Notes: generated from the sequence alone by a model not told the origin. Shown: positions 44,219-54,134, counted from the first letter of the stretch. The stretch is 64,000 nucleotides of DNA from Xanthomonas arboricola pv. guizotiae (GCF_002940205.1 NZ_MDSK01000010.1:74127-138126), one strand, 5' to 3'. Program-made: numbers and translations.

Positions 44219-44331
44219 AAGCCGCAGAATGTTAAAGATCCGCCGACGCCCTGTCAAATACCCCTATTCACGCGCCTCGCAAGGCGCCAAGGCTGGCAGA
44301 CTCCCCTGCCCGTCCTGTGCAGCGCCCCATG

Positions 44332-44904
44332 ATGCCACGCCTGATTCTTGCCTCCACCTCTGTCTATCGGCGCGAGCTGCTCGGCCGGCTGCGCCTGGAC
44401 TTCAGCACCGCCCGGCCGGAGGTCGACGAGCAGGCGCAGCCTGGGGAGCGCCCGGACGCATTGGCCGGCCGCCTGGCGGCCGAAAAGGCGGCGGCGGTGG
44501 CGGCGCAGGCGCCCGATGCCTGGGTGATCGGTTCTGACCAGGTCGCCGACCTGGACGGCCAGGCCCTGGGCAAACCAGGCACGCTGGAGCGGGCGCATGC
44601 ACAGCTGACCGCGATGTCCGGCCGCGTGGTGCGCTTCCATACGGCAGTGAGCCTGGTCGGCCCCGGCGGCACCGCGCACGCGCTGGACCTGACCGAGGTG
44701 CAGCTGCGCCCGCTGACGCCAGCCGAAATCGACCGCTACCTGGCCGCCGAGCCGGCGCTGGATTGCGCCGGCAGCTTCAAGTGCGAGGGCTTCGGGATCA
44801 GCCTGTTCGACGCCATTCGCTCGCAGGACCCCACCGCCCTGGTCGGTCTGCCGCTGATCGCGCTGGCACGGCTGCTGCGGCAGGCGGGGTTTCAACTGCC
44901 CTGA
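44332..44904 (+). CDS. maf: Maf-like nucleotide pyrophosphatase (YceF type)
   Basis: 190 residues from MPRLILASTSVYRRELL; the tandem ATG at 44329 is an alternative. It carries the Maf signature ASTSVYRRELL, GSDQVADLDG and SFKCEGFG. YceF-type Maf hydrolyses modified nucleotides such as 7-methyl-GTP. It is divergent from yceD, 113 bp apart, the usual yceF-yceD-rpmF neighbourhood. Confidence 0.93.
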   Translation: MPRLILASTSVYRRELLGRLRLDFSTARPEVDEQAQPGERPDALAGRLAAEKAAAVAAQAPDAWVIGSDQVADLDGQALGKPGTLERAHAQLTAMSGRVVRFHTAVSLVGPGGTAHALDLTEVQLRPLTPAEIDRYLAAEPALDCAGSFKCEGFGISLFDAIRSQDPTALVGLPLIALARLLRQAGFQLP

Positions 44905-44918
44905 GCTGCGATCGGGTC

Positions 44919-46775
44919 TTATCGATCGAGCCTGCAGAACTGGTAGGGATACTCCCCCTGCCCGATTTGCGAGGAAAGCCTGCGACAGCCAGCCGGATCC
45001 AGTTTCACCCCGTAGGCAAGCAGCTGTTGTTGCGCCTGCTCCAGCAGACGGCGATCGGCAGCGACCAGTTCCATCGCCTTGTGCTCGGGAACGCGCAACC
45101 GACACAGTCCGGGGCGGGATGCATCGAGTTCCGCTCGCAACCCATGTGCCATCAGCCAGCGCAACTGGGGGCATTCCGGTCGCGTGCTCCATCCCAGACG
45201 CCGCGCCCACCGATTCATCCGTTCCACGCGCGGACTCTGCTTGTCCTGCGTAGCATCCCATAACGCATACAGCTGCGGTCGCTCGGCCACCAGCGCGCGC
45301 ACGCGGGCGCGATAGGCATCCGATTCGGCAAGGTTGCTGGCCACACCGACATAACGCGCCGCTGGCGCAAGCAGCGCAATCCGCCATGCCTGCGGCTGGT
45401 TTCCGACCAGCAACACGGTACTGGACGCTGGCACATCGATCGGTGGTGGCTGTACCTGCATGCTGTGCCGTGCCCAGGATTCATGGCCCCAGTCGTTCCA
45501 GCCTCCGAGCGCAATCACCGCACTGAAGAGCACCAGGCAGGCCGCCACCGTGCGGGCTCGGGCGGCGGCGAACAGCCGCTGGCAGCAGAGCCAGAGCGCC
45601 AACGGCGCCAGCAGTTCCAGCGCCGCCAGGTAACGATGAATCGAAAACATGCCCTGCCAGAGCAGATAACCCGCACCGACAAATACCAGCAACGTCGTGG
45701 CCTGTGCATTCCAGCAGGGAACGGACAATGACCTGCGCCATAGCGCACGCCCCACGATTCCCAGTACGGCCAGATAAAGCAGTGCCCAGATGCATTGAAA
45801 CAGCGCAATCTCACTGACCCGCCAGGGATTGAAGGTCAGTACCAGCGGCCACGCCAACCATTCGCCCACACCGCGCGGCAGCCAGCGGGTATCACCTAGC
45901 GAGACAGGTTGCGCGAGCGGCGCGCGAAACACGCCATTGAACTGCGGAAACAAGGGATTGCCGAACTGCTCCCAGACCCGCAGATACCAGGGTCCGGCGA
46001 TCAGGGCAAACACCAGCAATGCCGCCAGCGCCATGCTCACCACACCCAGCGCCCGTGCGCGCGGCCGTCCACCGGCGCAGAGCGCCGCACAGGCCAGCGC
46101 CACCGCGTAGGGCGCATTGGTCAACTTGCACGCCACGGCAAGACCGAGCAAAAGCCCGGCGAGCAGCCAATGACGGGCGGCAAGCGCGCTACCGGCCTGT
46201 TGGCGGCGCTGCGCGCGCATCACCAGCGCCAGCGCCGCCAGCAACGGTAGCGCGGTGCTCGCATCGCCCATGGTGTTGGCGAATTCGGAAAGGAATGCCG
46301 CGCTGCACAGGCCAGCCAGCGCCAACAGCGGGGTCAGGCGAGCGCGCTGGGAGTCTGCGTCCAGCACATACCAGGCAATTGCCGCCACCGGCACGAACAC
46401 CATTGCATGCAGCACGCCCATCAGCGCGCCGGCCAACGGCCCGGGCCAGCGTGTCAGCAGCGCGTATTGAACGATATCCAGCGCCGGATTGAAGTAGCTC
46501 TGCAACTGCGCCGGGGCCAGATCCTGGGGCAGACGGCCGTGCCACCACGCATAGCCGTTATAGACGTGGTAATTGCGTAGGTCCCAGTTCGCATCCTGTC
46601 CAAGCCACAACGCCACCAGGCCACCTAGCAGCGCAACGACGGTCACCGCCGCGACCACGTTGGCTGGACGCCGGAACGCGAAGCGGTGATCGACCCAATG
46701 CAGCAAGCGGGCGATCCCGCGCCCCTGTCTTGAGGCGGCAGCGCCGGCGTAGACGCGCGCGAGCCGGGCGCTCAT
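44919..46775 (-). CDS. GT-C-type polytopic membrane protein (putative glycosyltransferase)
   Basis: 618 residues from MSARLARVYAGAA. About 10-12 hydrophobic segments fill residues 38-440, and a soluble C-terminal part (about 450-618) follows. The first loop has DANWDLRNYHVYNGYAW, an acidic extracytoplasmic loop as in lipid-linked sugar glycosyltransferases of the GT-C fold. Start and previous stop overlap in ATGA, so it is coupled to the GT2 gene upstream. Probable role: transfer of a sugar from polyprenyl phosphate to an envelope acceptor. Acceptor and sugar are unknown. Confidence 0.75.
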   Translation of the reverse strand: MSARLARVYAGAAASRQGRGIARLLHWVDHRFAFRRPANVVAAVTVVALLGGLVALWLGQDANWDLRNYHVYNGYAWWHGRLPQDLAPAQLQSYFNPALDIVQYALLTRWPGPLAGALMGVLHAMVFVPVAAIAWYVLDADSQRARLTPLLALAGLCSAAFLSEFANTMGDASTALPLLAALALVMRAQRRQQAGSALAARHWLLAGLLLGLAVACKLTNAPYAVALACAALCAGGRPRARALGVVSMALAALLVFALIAGPWYLRVWEQFGNPLFPQFNGVFRAPLAQPVSLGDTRWLPRGVGEWLAWPLVLTFNPWRVSEIALFQCIWALLYLAVLGIVGRALWRRSLSVPCWNAQATTLLVFVGAGYLLWQGMFSIHRYLAALELLAPLALWLCCQRLFAAARARTVAACLVLFSAVIALGGWNDWGHESWARHSMQVQPPPIDVPASSTVLLVGNQPQAWRIALLAPAARYVGVASNLAESDAYRARVRALVAERPQLYALWDATQDKQSPRVERMNRWARRLGWSTRPECPQLRWLMAHGLRAELDASRPGLCRLRVPEHKAMELVAADRRLLEQAQQQLLAYGVKLDPAGCRRLSSQIGQGEYPYQFCRLDR

Positions 46776-47746
46776 CGCTGCGCCCCCGGCCCCAGCAAGG
46801 GCTCGGCAAGATAGGCCAGATGCTTGGCCTCGATGCGTCCACGGGTGACGGTATCCAGGATCAACCCGCAGGCCAGCAACAAGAACCCCAGCAGCATCAG
46901 CGCCACACACAGGATGGCGGTGGGAAAGCGCGGAACCAGGCCAGTCTGGGCGTAGGTTTCAAACAACGGGATCGCCAATCCCACCGAAGCCAGCGCACAG
47001 GCAATAAAGCCCACCGAGAAGAACAACAACGGCCGCTCGGCCTTGAACAGCTTGGCGATGGTGGTGAGGATGCGCCAGCCATCGCGCCAGGTATTCAACT
47101 TGCTCTGCGAGCCCTCCGGGCGCACGCCGTAGGCAGTGTCGACCTCGGCCACCGGCATGCGCAACTGCAATGCGTGCACGGCCAGTTCGGTTTCGGTTTC
47201 GAATCCCTGCGCATGCGCGGCGAAGGATTTGACGTAGCGCCGCGAGAACACCCGATAGCCGGACAGCATGTCGTCGAAGCTGCGGCCGAACAGCAGCCCT
47301 GCGCACCGCGTAAGCAACACGTTGCCGACGCGATGACCGGGCCGATACGCGGCCTGCTGCTGATCGCGGCGCGCGCCGACCACCATGTCCAGGCGTTCGT
47401 CGATCAGCTTGCGCACCAGCGCCGGTGCGGCGGCCGCATCGTAAGTCGCATCGCCATCGACCAGCACATAGATGTCCGCTTCCACATCGGCAAATCCACG
47501 CCGCACCACATTGCCCTTGCCCTGCAGCGCCACGCGGCACACCTGCGCGCCGGCCGCCGCGGCGATCGCCGCAGTGGCATCGCTGGAATTGTTGTCCAGC
47601 ACATGGATCGCCGCGCCCGGCAAGGCAGCGGCAAACGCGCCGACCACCGAGGCGACCGTCGTCGCCTCGTTATGGCAGGGCACCAGCACGGCGATTCGGA
47701 TCCCGGCCACAGGCACGGGAGGGGCAACAGTCATGGCGTCGGTCAT
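46772..47746 (-). CDS. GT2 glycosyltransferase, polyprenyl-phosphate sugar synthase type
   Basis: 324 residues from MTDAMTVAPP. GT-A fold with VLVPCHNEATTVASVV, the DGDATYD metal-binding motif (about 107-113), QGKGNVVRRGF and a C-terminal pair of membrane helices (about 245-300). This resembles dolichyl-phosphate mannose/ArnC-type synthases that load a sugar on undecaprenyl phosphate. The genes on either side encode GT-C-type enzymes that would use such a donor. It overlaps the next gene by 4 nt and follows the GT39 gene by 8 bp. Confidence 0.88.
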   Translation of the reverse strand: MTDAMTVAPPVPVAGIRIAVLVPCHNEATTVASVVGAFAAALPGAAIHVLDNNSSDATAAIAAAAGAQVCRVALQGKGNVVRRGFADVEADIYVLVDGDATYDAAAAPALVRKLIDERLDMVVGARRDQQQAAYRPGHRVGNVLLTRCAGLLFGRSFDDMLSGYRVFSRRYVKSFAAHAQGFETETELAVHALQLRMPVAEVDTAYGVRPEGSQSKLNTWRDGWRILTTIAKLFKAERPLLFFSVGFIACALASVGLAIPLFETYAQTGLVPRFPTAILCVALMLLGFLLLACGLILDTVTRGRIEAKHLAYLAEPLLGPGAQR

Positions 47747-47754
47747 TGGGTGAT

Positions 47755-49608
47755 CTAAGGTGCGGAGACGGTGATGGGCTGTTCCCACCAGTCCTCGACG
47801 CTGCCGTCGTGGCCGTGCAGGCGCAGTCCCAGCCAACGCGTGCCGGGCGGCAGCGCATGCGTGTCGAAGGTGGCGCTGAAACCGACGTTGGGGTGCTGCG
47901 GGTCGGTGGAGATCTTCCAGTACGGGCGCACATCCAGCGGCGTGCCGTACTCGGCCTGCGCGACCGGGCGCCCGTCCAGCAGCAGCTCCACCTGTGACAG
48001 CCCGACGCCATCCTTGAATGCCCAGCCGCGCACCTGCACCTGCCCGGCCACGCGCACGTCCGGCAGCGGCGTATCGATCCAGGCCATCGCCGGGGCGATG
48101 CACGGCCCGGGCTGGCGTTGCGCCGGCAGCGCGAACAGCAGGAAGCGCTGGTAACCGTGATCGGTGGACACAACCGTGGGCGCCGGGAGCGGCCCGACCA
48201 TCCCGCAGATGTCGTGATAGCGCTTCAACAGGTCGCGATAACGATGATCGCTAGGCGAGAGCACCAGCAGCCGCGGCCCGGCGCGCGCGCCGTCGCTGAG
48301 CAGTCCCCACTGCTGCAGCTGCGCGCTACGGCCGTGCTTGTCGTTCAACTCCGCGCGCAGCACCTCGACATTGGCATCGTGCAGTTGAAAGCCCAGCTCG
48401 GCACCGACCTTGAAATTTTCCGCCAGCACGCGCGTGCCCGGCGGCATCTGCGCGAGCCGGAGCTTGACCGCGCGCGCCAGGTCGTTCCACCCGGCAAAAT
48501 TGCGCGGATAGTATTTTTCGCCGGCCGCATGCGCGCGAATCGAGGGCACCGACACGGCCAGGTAATAGCCGTACGCACCCAGGGTGCCGAGCAGCGCAAT
48601 CGCCCAGGCCGCGCGACGCAGCGTATGCGGCCAACGCATCAGGATCACCGGCACCGCCACCAACAGGGCCAGGTAGCCCGGCAGCGGCCAATGGAAACTG
48701 ATCCGCTCGGCATCGCTGAAGAAGCCGAGCACAAAGATCGCCACGGTCGAAATCCCGCCCAGCAGGCCGAAATACCGCCATTGCGCACGCGAACCGCCAC
48801 CGGCGCGCGTGCCGGCCAGGCCGACCTTGAGCATCGCCCAGGCCAGCAGCGGGGTCACCAGCACCGCCTGTATCAGCACGAACCACAGCCCGGTGATCTG
48901 AAAGCGCCATGGATGCCGGTCGACCAGCTGGAAGCGCAGCCCGGCATCGTCATGCTCGGTGTTCCAGAACAGCAGCGGCAGCCAGCTCACCGCGCCCACC
49001 GTCAACGCCATCCAGATGCGCGGGTCGCGCATGACCGCGCGCCCCTGCGGAATGCACAGCAGCGCGATGCAGCCCACCCCGATCACACCAGCAAAACGGT
49101 AATGACTGAGCGCGCCGATCACCAGGCCGATGGCGAGCTCGAGCGCGCTGGTGGCATCGACCTCGCGCAGCAGCCGCGCGCCGGCATCCATGCACAGCAC
49201 CGCCGCCAGCGCCATCGGCACATCCGGCACCGCCAGGATGCCGAGCGTGGCCGACAGCGGCATCAGCAGGGTCAGGCTGCCGGCCTGCCAGCCCAGCGTG
49301 GAGCCGAACCAGCGCGTGGCGATATGCGCGATCAACCAGGGATTCAGCGCGGCAATGGCCAGAAACGGCAGGCGCAGCGCCAGCAGATGATGTCCGCCCA
49401 GTTCCACGCCCAGCCGCGCCAGCCAGGCGGTCATGCCCGGCAGATCCGAATACGCGGCGGCCAGATGCTGGCCTTCCTGCCAGTAGAACGCCTCGTCGAC
49501 GAACAGCGGCAGCCGCGCGGCGATCAACAGCTTGACGGCCGTCGCCAGTGTCCACAGGATCACGAAGGTGCGATGTGCGCGTTGGTCCCCTTGCATTGCC
49601 CTGTGCAC
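47755..49608 (-). CDS. ArnT/PMT-like GT39 glycosyltransferase with C-terminal beta domain
   Basis: 617 residues. About 11 membrane segments; the first periplasmic loop holds the catalytic acidic pair in FVDEAFYWQEG (about 36-46), the hallmark of the ArnT/PMT family. A periplasmic part follows (about 385-500). The last about 100 residues, VRVAGQVQVRGWAFKDGVGLSQVELLLDG, read like an Ig-type carbohydrate-related module not present in ArnT itself. It likely moves a sugar from an undecaprenyl carrier to lipid A, LPS or another envelope glycan. It is the first of the three-gene set and divergent from moxR. Confidence 0.85.
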   Translation of the reverse strand: MHRAMQGDQRAHRTFVILWTLATAVKLLIAARLPLFVDEAFYWQEGQHLAAAYSDLPGMTAWLARLGVELGGHHLLALRLPFLAIAALNPWLIAHIATRWFGSTLGWQAGSLTLLMPLSATLGILAVPDVPMALAAVLCMDAGARLLREVDATSALELAIGLVIGALSHYRFAGVIGVGCIALLCIPQGRAVMRDPRIWMALTVGAVSWLPLLFWNTEHDDAGLRFQLVDRHPWRFQITGLWFVLIQAVLVTPLLAWAMLKVGLAGTRAGGGSRAQWRYFGLLGGISTVAIFVLGFFSDAERISFHWPLPGYLALLVAVPVILMRWPHTLRRAAWAIALLGTLGAYGYYLAVSVPSIRAHAAGEKYYPRNFAGWNDLARAVKLRLAQMPPGTRVLAENFKVGAELGFQLHDANVEVLRAELNDKHGRSAQLQQWGLLSDGARAGPRLLVLSPSDHRYRDLLKRYHDICGMVGPLPAPTVVSTDHGYQRFLLFALPAQRQPGPCIAPAMAWIDTPLPDVRVAGQVQVRGWAFKDGVGLSQVELLLDGRPVAQAEYGTPLDVRPYWKISTDPQHPNVGFSATFDTHALPPGTRWLGLRLHGHDGSVEDWWEQPITVSAP

Positions 49609-49632
49609 TCTTCTTCCACCTACGGAATTGTG

Positions 49633-50586
49633 ATGTCGACACCGCTGCGTTCCACGGAAATGCTAACCGATGCGCTGCGCCAATCGCTGCGGCGCGCACA
49701 GGACCAGGTCAATTCGCTGCTGCTGGGCAAGGCGCAAGAAGTGCGGCTGGCGTTCGTGGCACTGCTATCCGGTGGACATTTATTGATCGAGGACCTGCCC
49801 GGCCTGGGCAAGACCACCCTCGCCCATGCGATGGCCTCCAGCCTGGGGCTGGGCTTCCAGCGCGTGCAGTTCACTTCCGACCTGCTGCCGGCCGATGTGC
49901 TGGGCGTGTCGGTGTACGACGCCGCCTCGCGGCAGTTCCAGTTCCATCCCGGCCCGGTGTTCACCAACGTGCTGCTGGCGGATGAAATCAATCGCGCCCC
50001 GCCGCGCACGCAAAGCGCGCTGCTGGAAGCGATGGCCGAGCAGCAGGTGACGCTGGATGGCGTGACGCATGCATTGCCGGAACCGTTCTTCGTGATCGCC
50101 ACGCAGAACCCGGTCGATCTGTCCGGCACCTTTCCGCTGCCGGACTCGCAGCTGGACCGCTTCCTGCTGCGGCTGAGCCTGGGCTACCCCAGTGCCGACG
50201 CCGAGCGTGCGCTGCTGTCCGGGGTGGATCGGCGCGAGCTGATCGCCCAGGCCGCACCGCAACTCAGCGACGCCGAGGTGGTTGCGCTGCGCGGGGTGGT
50301 CAATCAGATCCACACCAGCGATGCGCTGATCGGCTATGTGCAGGCCTTGCTGCTGCGCAGCCGCCAGCATCCCGGGGCGCGTGTGGGCCTGTCGCCGCGT
50401 GCGGGCATCGCGCTGCTGCGTGCGGCCAAGGCCTACGCGCTGCTGCTCGGGCGCGAGCATGTATTGCCCGAAGACGTGCAGGCGCTGTTCGTGGCCGTGG
50501 CCGGGCACCGGCTGGTGCCGGAGGCCGAATCTTCGGCCGGGCCGGCACTGGCCAAGGCGCTGCTGCACAGCGTGCCGGTGGACTGA
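49633..50586 (+). CDS. MoxR-family AAA+ ATPase
   Basis: 317 residues from the ATG at 49633. Walker A LPGLGKTT (55-62), Walker B VLLADEINRAPPRTQ, sensor-1 VIATQNP. MoxR ATPases act as chaperones that assemble or activate neighbouring von Willebrand/DUF58 proteins. The DUF58 gene starts 5 bp downstream. The first of four genes in a tight plus-strand operon. Confidence 0.94.
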   Translation: MSTPLRSTEMLTDALRQSLRRAQDQVNSLLLGKAQEVRLAFVALLSGGHLLIEDLPGLGKTTLAHAMASSLGLGFQRVQFTSDLLPADVLGVSVYDAASRQFQFHPGPVFTNVLLADEINRAPPRTQSALLEAMAEQQVTLDGVTHALPEPFFVIATQNPVDLSGTFPLPDSQLDRFLLRLSLGYPSADAERALLSGVDRRELIAQAAPQLSDAEVVALRGVVNQIHTSDALIGYVQALLLRSRQHPGARVGLSPRAGIALLRAAKAYALLLGREHVLPEDVQALFVAVAGHRLVPEAESSAGPALAKALLHSVPVD

Positions 50587-50591
50587 CCCAG

Positions 50592-51548
50592 GTGCGTACG
50601 CGCCTGCGCGGCATCGGCCGCCGACTCAGCCTGCTGGCGCGGCCGCGGGGCGCCGAGGCCCTGCCGATCGTGCTGGATCGGCGGCGCATCTATGTGCTGC
50701 CGACCCGCTTCGGGTTGTTCGTCACCGCGTTGCTGCTGGCGATGCTGCTGGGCGCGCTGAACTACAACAACAACCCGGCGCTGCTGCTCGCACTGCTGCT
50801 GGCCACCGCCGGGATCGCCAGCAGCATCATGGCGCACCTGCAGTTGTCGGGACTGCGTATCGAAGCGGTGTCGGCCGAACCGGTGGTCGCCGGCGAGCCG
50901 CTACGCATGCGAGTGTCATTGGCGCGCCGCGACACCCGCGCGCGGCGTGGGCTGCGGCTGGATCATCTGGACAGCAGCGGCTTCTGCTCGCTGATCGAGC
51001 ACGACATGGCCGAGGTCGATCTGCCGGTGCCGACCGAGCGCCGCGGTTGGCAGGACATCGAGCGCATCCGCCTGTCCAGCACCCAGCCGCTGGGCCTGGT
51101 GCGCGCCTGGTCGTGGGTCTGGCCGGAAACGCCGCTACTGGCGTATCCGAAGCCAGAGGAGCAAGGGCCGGCGCTGCCCGATGGTGCGGGTTCGCCCAAC
51201 CAGACCCGCCTGCACGCACAAGGCGAGGAGTTGCATCAGCTGCGCCCGTATCGCGCCGGCGATGCGCCACGCACGATCTCCTGGAAGCATTCGGCGCGTC
51301 GCGACACGCTCCTGGTGCGCGAATACGAACAACCGCTGGGCATCGAAGTCACGCTGGACTGGCGCATGCTCAGCGCGCTGCCGTACGAGCGCCGCATCGC
51401 GCGGCTGGCGCGCTGGGTCAACCTGGCCGAGCGCGACGGGCGCCGCTATCGCCTGCTGCTGCCGGGCCAGCCGCCGGTGGGTCCCGCGCAAGGGCCGTCG
51501 CACCATCACCTGTGTCTGCGCGCACTGGCGCTGCTTCCGCATGACTGA
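50592..51548 (+). CDS. DUF58 membrane protein
   Basis: 318 residues with a GTG start. Two hydrophobic segments at about 38-75 (GLFVTALLLAMLLGALNYN), then an extracytoplasmic beta region. The DUF58 signature LRPYRAGDAPRTISWKHSARRDTLLVREYE is at about 220-250. It is the usual partner of MoxR and of transglutaminases in cell-envelope operons. The stop overlaps the start of the transglutaminase gene by 8 nt. Confidence 0.93.
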   Translation: MRTRLRGIGRRLSLLARPRGAEALPIVLDRRRIYVLPTRFGLFVTALLLAMLLGALNYNNNPALLLALLLATAGIASSIMAHLQLSGLRIEAVSAEPVVAGEPLRMRVSLARRDTRARRGLRLDHLDSSGFCSLIEHDMAEVDLPVPTERRGWQDIERIRLSSTQPLGLVRAWSWVWPETPLLAYPKPEEQGPALPDGAGSPNQTRLHAQGEELHQLRPYRAGDAPRTISWKHSARRDTLLVREYEQPLGIEVTLDWRMLSALPYERRIARLARWVNLAERDGRRYRLLLPGQPPVGPAQGPSHHHLCLRALALLPHD

Positions 51549-53493
51549 GCCCTCCCTCCCGATCAGCCAGGCCAGCCGCGCCTGGGTACTGGCCACCAGC
51601 TGGCTGGCGTTGGCGCCGCTGTTGTTGCAGCTGCCGGCCCTGCTTGCGGCAAGCGTGGCCGTGGCCGCGGTGCTGGTGGGCGTGCTGAGCTGGCGCGGCA
51701 ACCTGATGGCACCGGTGCGGCTGTTGCTGGTGATCGCGATGCTGGCGGCGGTGTATTGGCAGATCGGCATGCGCTTCGGCCGCGACACCGGCTGCGCGGT
51801 GCTGGCATCGATGCTGGCGATCAAGGCCTCCGAACTGCGCAGCTTGCGCGATGCCCGCAGCCTGCTCGGCTTTGCACTGTTCGCGCCGTTTGCCGCGTTT
51901 CTGCTCGACCAGGGGCCGGCGACCATGGGCCTGGCGCTGCTGGCGGTGGTCAGCGCCTTGCTGAGCATGCAGCGGCTGGCCGACGAAGAGCACCGCACCG
52001 CCACGCCGGCCCTGCGCCTGCAATTGCGCGGCATCGGCAAGCTGGTCGCCATCGGCGTGCCGCTGGCGCTGGCCACGTTCTGGCTGCTGCCGCGCCTGAG
52101 TTCACCGCTGTGGGGCGTGCCCGAGCGCGCGCTGTCGCGGCCCGGCCTGTCGGACAACATGTCGCCGGGCGAATGGATCGACCTGATGGCCGACGACAGC
52201 CCGGCCCTGCGTGTGCAGTTCACCGGCAAGGCGCCACCGCCGCAGCAACGCTACTGGCGCGGGCCGGTGATGTGGGACTTCGATGGCCGGACCTGGCAGC
52301 GCGCACGCTGGACCGGCCGCGGCCAACCCGCCTCGGTCACCGCCGGGCCGCAGCGCTACCGCTATCGCCTGGACTACGAGCCCACCGATCGTCGCCAACT
52401 GGTGTCGCTGGACCTGCCCACACAGGCGGTGGCCAATGCCGAGCTGTCGCCCGACTACGAACTGTTCGCACAGCGGCCATTGAGTGCGTTGACCCGCTGG
52501 GAGCTGCAATCGGCGCCACCGGCACGCTTCGACACCGACCTGCCGGACCAGTTGCGCAGGCGCGCCCTCGCCCTGCCGCCGGGCTTCAATCCACGTACGC
52601 TCGCGCTGGCACGGCAGTGGCGCGCGGAAGCCGGCAGCAACGACGATGCGGTGGTGCAACGCGCGCTGCAGTGGATCACCCGCGAATTCGCCTACACGCT
52701 GGACACGCCGCTGCTCGGCCGCAACAGCGTCGACGAATTCCTGTTCCAGCAAAAGGCCGGGTTCTGCGAGCACTTCAGCTCTTCGTTCGTGGTGCTGATG
52801 CGCGCGGCTGGCATCCCGGCGCGCGTGGTCACCGGGTATGCCGGCGGCACCTACAACGGCTTTGGCAATTACTGGGTGGTGCGGCGCATGGATGCGCATG
52901 CCTGGACCGAAGTCTGGCTGGCCGGGCGCGGCTGGGTGCGGGTGGACCCCACAGCTGCGGTGGCGCCGGAACGCATCTACGACACGCTGGAAGACCGCGT
53001 GCAGGTCGGCGCGGGCAACAATTTCGCCCAGCTCGGCATGTGGGCCAGCCTGGGCCAGGTCAGCGACCTGCTGCGGCGCGGCTGGAACGATCTGGTGCTG
53101 TCCTTCGACGCCGACCGCCAGCAACGGCTGCTGCAACCCTTCGGCATCGATCGCCTGGACAGCTCGCAGCTGGCCGTCATCTTCGGCGTGTTTGCGCTCG
53201 GCGCGCTGGCGTGGATGGGCTGGCTGCTGGCGCGCGGGGAGCGTGAACGCGACCCGCTGCTGCGCGCCTGGCATCGCCTGGGCCGCCGCTACGACAAGCT
53301 CGGCCTGGCCCGCGAACCGCACGAACCGGCCATCGCCTGGGCGCAACGTGTGGCCCGGTCACACCCGAATCCGGCATTGTTGGCGCTCAGCCAACGTTTC
53401 GCTGCCGCGCGCTACGCTGGCGCCGATTCGGACAGCGCCTCACTCCTCAAAGATCTGCAGCAGCATCGCCCGCGAACCGGAGCTTCCTCATGA
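51541..53493 (+). CDS. tgpA: TgpA-like membrane transglutaminase (DUF3488)
   Basis: 650 residues. Several membrane segments at 15-190 (DUF3488), a periplasmic transglutaminase-like domain and one more membrane helix near 555-575, then a short cytoplasmic tail. The Cys-His-Asp triad is visible: KAGFCEHFSS, MDAHAWTEVW and WVRVDPTAAV. Related TgpA of Pseudomonas is needed for viability and shows transglutaminase activity in the periplasm. The stop overlaps the slp start by 4 nt. Confidence 0.93.
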   Translation: MTEPSLPISQASRAWVLATSWLALAPLLLQLPALLAASVAVAAVLVGVLSWRGNLMAPVRLLLVIAMLAAVYWQIGMRFGRDTGCAVLASMLAIKASELRSLRDARSLLGFALFAPFAAFLLDQGPATMGLALLAVVSALLSMQRLADEEHRTATPALRLQLRGIGKLVAIGVPLALATFWLLPRLSSPLWGVPERALSRPGLSDNMSPGEWIDLMADDSPALRVQFTGKAPPPQQRYWRGPVMWDFDGRTWQRARWTGRGQPASVTAGPQRYRYRLDYEPTDRRQLVSLDLPTQAVANAELSPDYELFAQRPLSALTRWELQSAPPARFDTDLPDQLRRRALALPPGFNPRTLALARQWRAEAGSNDDAVVQRALQWITREFAYTLDTPLLGRNSVDEFLFQQKAGFCEHFSSSFVVLMRAAGIPARVVTGYAGGTYNGFGNYWVVRRMDAHAWTEVWLAGRGWVRVDPTAAVAPERIYDTLEDRVQVGAGNNFAQLGMWASLGQVSDLLRRGWNDLVLSFDADRQQRLLQPFGIDRLDSSQLAVIFGVFALGALAWMGWLLARGERERDPLLRAWHRLGRRYDKLGLAREPHEPAIAWAQRVARSHPNPALLALSQRFAAARYAGADSDSASLLKDLQQHRPRTGASS

Positions 53494-54023
53494 GTACCCG
53501 CTTTCTTCTTCCCATTGTCGCCGTGCTCGGGCTTGCCGCCTGCGCCACTGCGCCCAAGCCGCTGCAGGGTCAGTTCCCCACGGTCAGTCCGAGCGATTCC
53601 ACCGCCAGCGCCCAGGTCGGCACGTCGGTGCGCTGGGGCGGCAAGATCATCCAGACCAAGCCCGGCCAGGGCCAGACCTGCTTTGAGCTGATCTCGCGTC
53701 CGCTCAACGCCAGTGGTCGCCCGGACCGCAACGCCGTGGACGCCAGCGATGGCCGCTTCCTGGCCTGCCGCTCGGGCTTCTACGATCCGGCCGTGTTCGA
53801 GCCCGGCCGCGAAGTGACCTTCATCGGCAAGATCGAAGGCTACGAGACCACCAAGATCGGCGAGTACGACTACAAGCTGCCCAAGGTCAATGCCGACGTG
53901 GTCTACCTGTGGCCGGTCGTGCGCGAGGTGGATGTGGTGCCGGCCTATCCGTACGGCCCGTGGGGCGACCCGTGGGGTCCGCGCTGGGGCGGCGGCTGGG
54001 GCTGGGGCCGCGGCTGGTGGTAA
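53490..54023 (+). CDS. slp: Slp-family outer-membrane lipoprotein
   Basis: 177 residues. The signal peptide ends at the lipobox LAAC (Cys18). An Slp-type beta domain is at about 40-145 (VRWGGKIIQTKPG, FIGKIEGYETTKIG). The last about 28 residues are Gly/Trp/Pro-rich and end in GRGWW, which looks like an extra aromatic tail. The start lies within the tgpA stop (ATGA), so it is expressed with the MoxR-DUF58-TgpA set. The function of Slp is not established (starvation-induced lipoprotein in E. coli). An intrinsic terminator follows. Confidence 0.88.
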   Translation: MSTRFLLPIVAVLGLAACATAPKPLQGQFPTVSPSDSTASAQVGTSVRWGGKIIQTKPGQGQTCFELISRPLNASGRPDRNAVDASDGRFLACRSGFYDPAVFEPGREVTFIGKIEGYETTKIGEYDYKLPKVNADVVYLWPVVREVDVVPAYPYGPWGDPWGPRWGGGWGWGRGWW

Positions 54024-54047
54024 TCGACCGCTGAGTCAGCGAGACGC

Positions 54048-54078
54048 AAAAACGCCGCTCGCAGGGAGCGGCGTTTTT
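54048..54078. terminator. Bidirectional intrinsic terminator between slp and hit
   Basis: 8-bp perfect stem CGCCGCTC / GAGCGGCG (54053-54060, 54066-54073) with A-run on the left (54048-54052) and T-run on the right (54074-54078). It can end slp on the plus strand and the convergent hit on the minus strand. Confidence 0.92.
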
Positions 54079-54134
54079 GTTTATGCGGTGCGGCAGCTCG
54101 AACAGGCGCTGACGCACTGGATCGCGCAACCAGG

